This document shows, piece after piece, positions 29,401 to 33,353 of a stretch of DNA of 33,353 nt; position 1 is the stretch's first letter, and each line of letters begins with the position of its first letter. The position numbers and the translations under genes were made by a program. The notes under the pieces are model-generated. The model was given only the letters and a program-made list of their open reading frames with translations. It made no database searches and was not told where the DNA came from. The stretch is from Crenobacter oryzisoli. Its GTDB lineage: Bacteria > Pseudomonadota > Gammaproteobacteria > Burkholderiales > Chromobacteriaceae. The stretch spans positions 1 to 33,353 of the forward strand of contig NZ_JAUEDK010000048.1 in assembly GCF_030385785.1 (NCBI RefSeq), written 5' to 3'.

Positions 29401-29450
29401 GAAACAAAAATTTCGTTATATTTTGTCAAATATTTCGAAATTTTTGTTTC
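29401..29450. repeat. Perfect 15-bp AT-rich inverted repeat
   Basis: GAAACAAAAATTTCG (29401-29415) and CGAAATTTTTGTTTC (29436-29450) are exact inverted copies separated by 20 nt of AT-rich DNA. It could be a terminator for the DUF3579 gene (a T-rich stem followed by TCTCTC) or a binding site. Part of it recurs near 29857. Confidence 0.85.
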
Positions 29451-30005
29451 TCTCTCGTAACAGCCTCTTTCCGCTAGGCTGATTGATCCCCCTCCCCCGC
29501 CTCTTCTCTCACTCGCACCAAAGTACCCTCGCCCTATCGTGCCGACGGCACGCCTTGGCTTTGTGTTGTTCGTCGACATCTCTACTTTCGATCGCCACTC
29601 GGTTCCGCGCTGCTTGCTCTTACTGGCTGGAGGGCTTCTGCGACACGCCAGGCCCTGTCACTGGCCGCGACTGCAGACCAACTCTGCGTTGCAGTCTCTC
29701 CTTCCCCCTTCTCCTTCCTCTTCCCTCAGTTTCATCAAACGTTAATAAACGCACTGTAAGCGCTGCGATGCTGTCATGGCTGTTCTACTCAAATAAGTAA
29801 TAGATCTAATTCTCAAGTTATATGAAAAAAATGATACGTTATATAACGTGATATATTTCGATTTTTGTTTCGTTCTTACAACAACTCAAGCGTTTAAACC
29901 ATTTTGTCATCGGTTTTTTATCTTTCTGTCACATTTCCACTCTACTATCCCGTCTGAATTTTCGGCGCTTGTCGCTTTTTACACAAAGTTGGAGTTGTTA
30001 AGAAT
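29451..30005 (+). other. Long leader/promoter region of the porin gene
   Basis: No coding sequence is supported; open frames here lack ribosome-binding sites and are of odd composition. 29470-29740 is strongly C/T-rich and G-poor on the plus strand, including an uninterrupted 33-nt pyrimidine run at 29695-29727, which would suit Rho loading on a plus-strand RNA. A GTGCCG/CGGCAC hairpin lies near 29538-29551. From 29780 to 30000 the DNA becomes AT-rich, as expected for a strong regulated porin promoter. A possible -10 is TACTAT (29943-29948), with no good -35. Confidence 0.45.
29836..29849. promoter_or_regulatory. 14-bp perfect palindrome upstream of the porin gene
   Basis: ACGTTATATAACGT is fully self-complementary with no spacer. 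It lies about 160 nt before the porin start codon and just before a partial copy of the 29430-29450 motif. It may be an operator for a dimeric regulator; the regulator is unknown. Confidence 0.5.
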
Positions 30006-31178
30006 ATGCAGAAGAAAATCATTGCAGGCCTGATCGCCTCGGCTCTGGCTGCCCCGCTGCTCGCCCACGCTGACGTTACCATGTACGGCACCATCAACAT
30101 GGCTGTTGAGTCGACCCAAGTTAGCGGCGCCACCAACCCGCCCTCAAACGACGTCACCAAAGGCCGTGTGGTTAGCAAGTCGATCATCGGCTTCAAAGGT
30201 AACGAAGACCTCGGCAGCGGCCTGAAGGCGATCTGGCAAGTAGAGCAGGAAATTCGCGGCGCCGAACAAGGTGGCACCAACGACAAAGGCCAGCCGGCGG
30301 TATTCGCCACCCGCAACACCTTTGTTGGCCTGTCCCACGCCGACTACGGTACCTTCTTGATTGGCAACTACGACTCCGCTTACAAGCGCCTGACCAACCG
30401 GACGCTGAACGTGCTGCCGGATACCACCCTTGACACCTTTGACAGCACCTCCATCTTCAGCCGCGGCGAAGCTCGTCTGAAGAACAGCGTGAACTACACC
30501 ACGCCGGTGTGGAACGGTTTCCAGGGCGGCCTGTCGTACGCGTTTGACGAGACCCGCTCGGTTGATAACAATCCGACAGACCCCAACTTCGGCAAGCGTC
30601 TGAACGCTGACCGCGTGTCGCTGGGCCTGAACTACCAAATCGCTGGCCTGAACGTGGGCGCGGGCTGGGACCATAGCGGCGACGGCTACTCGACTAACGC
30701 CACCACCAACATTACTAGCCAGAAAACCGCCAAGACCGACTTCTACAAGGTTGGGGTTAGCTACAAGTTCGACTTTGGCACCATGATCGGCGCCGGCTAT
30801 GAAGCCCGTCTCGACGAAGTGCCGGGCCAAGCAAAATCCCGTCAGGCCGACTGGCTGTTTGCTGCTAGCCAGGATATCGGTGCGTTTTCGCTCAAAGCTG
30901 CCTATGCTCGCCTGGGCCAGCAGACCGCGAACGGTCAAACCGTTCTCGGCAGCGAAGCCAAGCAATGGCTGGCTGGTGTGACCTATGATCTGTCCAAGCG
31001 CACTCAGGCTTACGTCTATGGCACCAAGATCACCAACGGCAGCGCCCAGAACGTGAACTTCAATGCAGGCACCAGCCCGGTGTACGACGCCAACTCCAAT
31101 TTTGGCACCCCGAATGCTTCGCTGGGCAAAGGCGAAGACCTCCGCGCCATCGGTGTTGGCCTGAAGACTTCGTTCTAA
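30006..31178 (+). CDS. General porin, trimeric beta-barrel (PorB/Burkholderia type)
   Basis: The 390-residue outer-membrane porin has a signal peptide of 22 residues (cleavage after AHA) followed by DVTMYGTINMAVES, the usual first strand of neisserial and burkholderial porins. The constriction-loop region includes ATRNTFVGLSHADYGTFLIGNYDS. The sequence alternates in strand-like fashion to the end and finishes in Phe (GVGLKTSF), the BAM signal. It lets small polar molecules diffuse. GGAG lies 11 nt before the ATG, a little far. Codon choice is highly biased (many GCC, AAC, ACC), which suits strong expression. It is monocistronic, with a long upstream region and a strong terminator. Confidence 0.96.
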   Translation: MQKKIIAGLIASALAAPLLAHADVTMYGTINMAVESTQVSGATNPPSNDVTKGRVVSKSIIGFKGNEDLGSGLKAIWQVEQEIRGAEQGGTNDKGQPAVFATRNTFVGLSHADYGTFLIGNYDSAYKRLTNRTLNVLPDTTLDTFDSTSIFSRGEARLKNSVNYTTPVWNGFQGGLSYAFDETRSVDNNPTDPNFGKRLNADRVSLGLNYQIAGLNVGAGWDHSGDGYSTNATTNITSQKTAKTDFYKVGVSYKFDFGTMIGAGYEARLDEVPGQAKSRQADWLFAASQDIGAFSLKAAYARLGQQTANGQTVLGSEAKQWLAGVTYDLSKRTQAYVYGTKITNGSAQNVNFNAGTSPVYDANSNFGTPNASLGKGEDLRAIGVGLKTSF

Positions 31179-31214
31179 GCCTTCGGCAGCACCTTCCAGT
31201 CAGTCATAATTGAT

Positions 31215-31242
31215 CGGGCACCCTCAGGGGTGCCCGTTTTTT
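31215..31242 (+). terminator. Intrinsic terminator of the porin gene
   Basis: CGGGCACCC and GGGTGCCCG pair around a short loop (TCAG) and run into TTTTTT. It lies about 36 nt after the stop codon. Confidence 0.92.
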
Positions 31243-31251
31243 ATACGTATT

Positions 31252-31260
31252 TGTTATCAT
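31252..31260 (+). promoter_or_regulatory. Candidate extended -10 promoter of map
   Basis: TGTTATCAT (TG-N-TATCAT) starts 10 nt after the porin terminator and 41 nt before the map ATG. The -35 region falls in the terminator's T tract and is weak. Confidence 0.4.
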
Positions 31261-31292
31261 TGGGGATTGGAAACACAGACAGATAAGAAGCA

Positions 31293-32081
31293 ATGGCAAT
31301 CACACTTCACACCCAGGAAGACATCGAGAAAATGCGCGTGGCCGGGCGTCTGGCCAGTGAACTGCTCGACTACATCACGCCATTCGTCAAGCCGGGTATC
31401 ACGACCGAAGAAATCGACCGTCTCTGCCACGATTACACGGTCAATGTGCAGCAGGCTATCCCCGCCCCGCTCAACTATGCGCCGGACGGCGGCACCCCGT
31501 ACCCGAAATCGATCTGTACCTCGGTCAACCATGTGATCTGTCACGGCATCCCTGACAACAAGCCGCTGAAGAATGGCGATATCGTCAACATCGACGTTAC
31601 CGTGATCAAGGACGGTTACCACGGCGACACGAGCCGGATGTTCTTTGTCGGAGATGTAAGCCCGTTCGCGCGCCGCCTATGTAAGGTCACCTACGAGACC
31701 ATGTGGAAGGGCATCGAGCAGATCCGTCCTGGCGCGCATCTCGGCGACATCGGCGCGGCCTGCCAGCAGCATGCCGAGGCCAATGGCTACAGCGTAGTGC
31801 AGGAGTTCTGCGGCCACGGCATCGGCAAGAAATTTCACGACGAGCCACAGGTGTTGCACTACGGCCGCCGTGGCACCGGCGTCGAATTGAAGCCGGGCAT
31901 GATCTTCACCGTCGAGCCGATGGTCAACCAGGGTAAGCGCCACCTACGTATGCTTGCCGACGGCTGGACTGTAGTGACCAAAGACCGCAGTCTGTCGGCC
32001 CAGTGGGAGCACACGGTGCTGGTGACCGAGACCGGCTATGAGATCCTGACCCAGTCGGCGGGCACACCACCCAAGCCCTGA
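31293..32081 (+). CDS. map: Methionine aminopeptidase, type I
   Basis: Map removes the starting methionine from new proteins when the second residue is small; it is cytosolic and essential in most bacteria. The 262-residue product has the pita-bread fold with all five metal ligands: D101 and D112 (in DVTVIKDGYHGD), H175 (FCGHGIG), E208 (FTVEPM) and E239 (QWEHTV). H84 is the conserved substrate-binding histidine. There is no N-terminal zinc-finger extension, so it is class Ia. The ribosome-binding site is weak (AAGAAG). It lies directly after the porin gene but has its own promoter and terminator, and is not next to rpsB, where many bacteria keep a map gene. Confidence 0.97.
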   Translation: MAITLHTQEDIEKMRVAGRLASELLDYITPFVKPGITTEEIDRLCHDYTVNVQQAIPAPLNYAPDGGTPYPKSICTSVNHVICHGIPDNKPLKNGDIVNIDVTVIKDGYHGDTSRMFFVGDVSPFARRLCKVTYETMWKGIEQIRPGAHLGDIGAACQQHAEANGYSVVQEFCGHGIGKKFHDEPQVLHYGRRGTGVELKPGMIFTVEPMVNQGKRHLRMLADGWTVVTKDRSLSAQWEHTVLVTETGYEILTQSAGTPPKP

Positions 32082-32095
32082 GCATGATCAGGCAT

Positions 32096-32122
32096 GACAA
32101 AAACCCGCCTTGTGCGGGTTTT
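32096..32122 (+). terminator. Intrinsic terminator of map
   Basis: AAAACCCGC and GCGGGTTTT pair around CTTGT, followed by TTTTTTG. It begins about 17 nt after the stop codon. Confidence 0.92.
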
Positions 32123-32298
32123 TTGTTGAGCGTCACGTCGTCGTGTAGCCCCCTTCTGCCTCGGAAGGCATCCTCTTATGTGGTGGGTCCGTAACATGGT
32201 GTTGCTCGGTTTGGGTCGCTGAGCCACCAAGCGACCATAATTTATGACGGCCGTTGTAGTACTTCAGTGAGCAGGTGATTTGCATCATGCCCGCCCCT
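32123..32298. other. Intergenic stretch between map and the IS21-type element
   Basis: I see no gene here. On the minus strand a short frame (32133-32285) contains LKYYNGRH, which faintly recalls the C-terminal YYN-RPH region of IS3/IS481 integrases, but the rest does not fit. It may be a decayed transposase end or noise. Confidence 0.3.
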
Positions 32299-32311
32299 TG
32301 TCTGTCTGCGT

Positions 32312-32400
32312 ATTCCGGGGCAACCTGATCACCTGTTCCAGCTGAACCTGGACAGTCGTTCCAGCGCAAACTGGACACCCGTTCCAGGCCAACCTGGACG
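32312..32400 (+). repeat. Four repeats at 23-bp period (likely IstA binding sites)
   Basis: GTTCCAGCTGAACCTGGACA (32335), GTTCCAGCGCAAACTGGACA (32358) and GTTCCAGGCCAACCTGGACG (32381) are each 20 nt and start exactly 23 nt apart. A weaker copy (ATTCC...CAACCTGATCA) starts at 32312, again 23 nt before. IS21-family ends are known to carry multiple terminal repeats that bind the transposase. Confidence 0.85.
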
Positions 32401-32477
32401 GCTTGCAACATTGCCGTAACAAGCTGTAGCGCGCGGGGTAACCCGTGGCACCCTCGAGCTTTTTTCCTGGGTGCCCG

Positions 32478-33353
32478 ATGTCTAACCACAGGTTATCCAT
32501 GCGCAAAATCGTCGAAATCCTTCGCCTGCATCACGCAGGTCTGTACTCGCGGCGCGCGATCGCCCGAATGATCGGCGCATCCCCCACCACGGTCAGCGAC
32601 TACCTCGCCCGCGCCAAGCTCGCCGGGCTGAGCTTCCCGCTACCCGCCGGCCTGGACGAAGCCACCGTCAATGGCCTGCTATTTCCCCCGACGGCGCCGT
32701 CGAAAGTCCGCCGCACCGAACCCGACTGGCCGACGCTGCACCAGGAACTGCGCCGCAAAGGCGTGACGCTGGAGCTGCTGTGGCAGGAGTACAAGGCCGA
32801 AACACCGGACGGACTCCAGTACAGCGCGTTCTGCGACCATTACCGCCGTTGGCGCAAGACGCTGGCAGTGACGCTGCGCCAGCACCACACACCCGGTGAG
32901 AAACTGTTCGTCGACTACGCCGGGCAGACGGTCGACGTCATCGACCCGCATACCGGCGAAATTCACGCCGCGCAGATCTTCGTCGCGGTGCTCGGCGCCT
33001 CCAACTACACCTACCTCGAAGCGACCTTCACGCAGCAGCTGGAAGACTGGATCGGCAGCCATGTGCGCGCCTTCGACTATCTCGGTGGCGTCACCGCGCT
33101 GGTGGTCCCCGACAACCTGAAGAGCGGCGTGCGCCATCCGTCCCGCTACGAGCCGGACCTGAACCCGACCTACCAGGACCTGGCACAACATTACGGCTGC
33201 GCGGTGCTGCCGGCGCGGCCGTACAAGCCGCGCGACAAGGCCAAGGTCGAGGTCGGCGTCCAGGTGGTCGAGCGCTGGGTGCTGGCCCGGTTGCGTCACC
33301 AGCGCTTCTTCAGCCTGCAAGAACTCAACCTGGTTCTGCGTCAGTGCCTGGAG
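32478..33353 (+). CDS. istA: IS21-family transposase IstA, N-terminal 292 residues
   Basis: The frame stays open to the window edge with no stop, so it is partial only because of the edge. IstA is the DDE transposase of IS21 elements and works with the ATPase IstB. A helix-turn-helix lies at about 20-46 (GLYSRRAIARMIGASPTTVSDYL). The catalytic triad is complete: D146 (FVDYAG), D212 (VVPDN) and E258 (KAKVEV). The ATG at 32478 gives MSNHRLSMRKI, which matches the family's R-L-x-MRKI start; an ATG at 32499 is the alternative. No strong Shine-Dalgarno is present. The gene is intact as far as seen, so the element may be active. Confidence 0.92.
   Translation, partial: MSNHRLSMRKIVEILRLHHAGLYSRRAIARMIGASPTTVSDYLARAKLAGLSFPLPAGLDEATVNGLLFPPTAPSKVRRTEPDWPTLHQELRRKGVTLELLWQEYKAETPDGLQYSAFCDHYRRWRKTLAVTLRQHHTPGEKLFVDYAGQTVDVIDPHTGEIHAAQIFVAVLGASNYTYLEATFTQQLEDWIGSHVRAFDYLGGVTALVVPDNLKSGVRHPSRYEPDLNPTYQDLAQHYGCAVLPARPYKPRDKAKVEVGVQVVERWVLARLRHQRFFSLQELNLVLRQCLE

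Larger units (their letters stand above)
32299..33353 (+). mobile_element. IS21-family element, left part
   Basis: The element comprises a left end with four 23-bp-spaced repeats (32312-32400) and the istA transposase gene, cut by the window edge. istB and the right end lie outside. The outer boundary is uncertain; 32299 is chosen because a 5'-TG, the typical IS21 terminal dinucleotide, stands just outside the first repeat. A direct comparison with the other end is needed to fix it. Confidence 0.75.

Noticed and set aside
32133..32285. Minus-strand frame with LKYYNGRH as a transposase remnant
   Set aside because: Only eight residues are suggestive and the rest does not fit any integrase family; too weak to call a pseudogene.

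Overview
The window looks like a chromosomal segment of a moderately high-GC betaproteobacterium, most likely order Neisseriales (Chromobacteriaceae-like). This is judged from gene content only: a Neisseria/Burkholderia-type trimeric porin, DUF3579 and DUF2788 small proteins, and gyrA in one operon with serC. No ribosomal RNA or species marker is present, so the assignment is an inference.

Layout. 1-675: 5' part of an IS4-family insertion sequence (transposase on the minus strand, cut by the window edge), apparently inserted into the terminator of serC. 731-5414 (minus): a tightly packed operon gyrA - thioesterase - thioesterase - serC. 5661-6449 (minus): an orphan lipoprotein solute-binding protein with a near-consensus promoter, divergent from 6594-7109, an exported, very basic Lys/His/Ala-rich protein that ends at a strong terminator. 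7349-8509: an MFS exporter. 8510-9662: about 1.15 kb without a convincing gene, holding a candidate structured small RNA that ends in an intrinsic terminator near 9215. 9663-10295: two small proteins. 10334-11026 (minus): a PPP-family protein phosphatase. 11295-11370: tRNA-Thr(UGU) with clear promoter and terminator.

11470-21003 is a complete multidrug-efflux locus: a MarR-type regulator divergent from mdtA-mdtB-mdtC and an outer-membrane factor. The pump genes overlap by ATGA junctions and the set ends at a terminator. 21223-21789 is a DedA membrane protein. 21945-26683 (minus) holds DUF2788, argG, argF and a PLP-dependent Orn/Lys/Arg decarboxylase. An intrinsic terminator ends about 13 nt before the argF start codon, which suggests attenuation control of argF-argG. 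26834-29386 carries dinG (probably leaderless) and a DUF3579 gene. 29387-30005 is a long AT-rich and pyrimidine-rich leader region with conspicuous inverted repeats in front of the porin gene. map (methionine aminopeptidase) follows, and the window ends inside istA of an IS21-family element whose left end has four repeats at an exact 23-bp period.

Most of the window is conserved core genome flanked by two different insertion sequences. I do not see a clearly new multi-gene system. The strongest candidates for something undescribed are regulatory: the argF leader terminator with an overlapping five-codon reading frame, the 9.0-9.2 kb structured RNA candidate, the repeat architecture between marR and mdtA, and the paired inverted repeats upstream of the porin.
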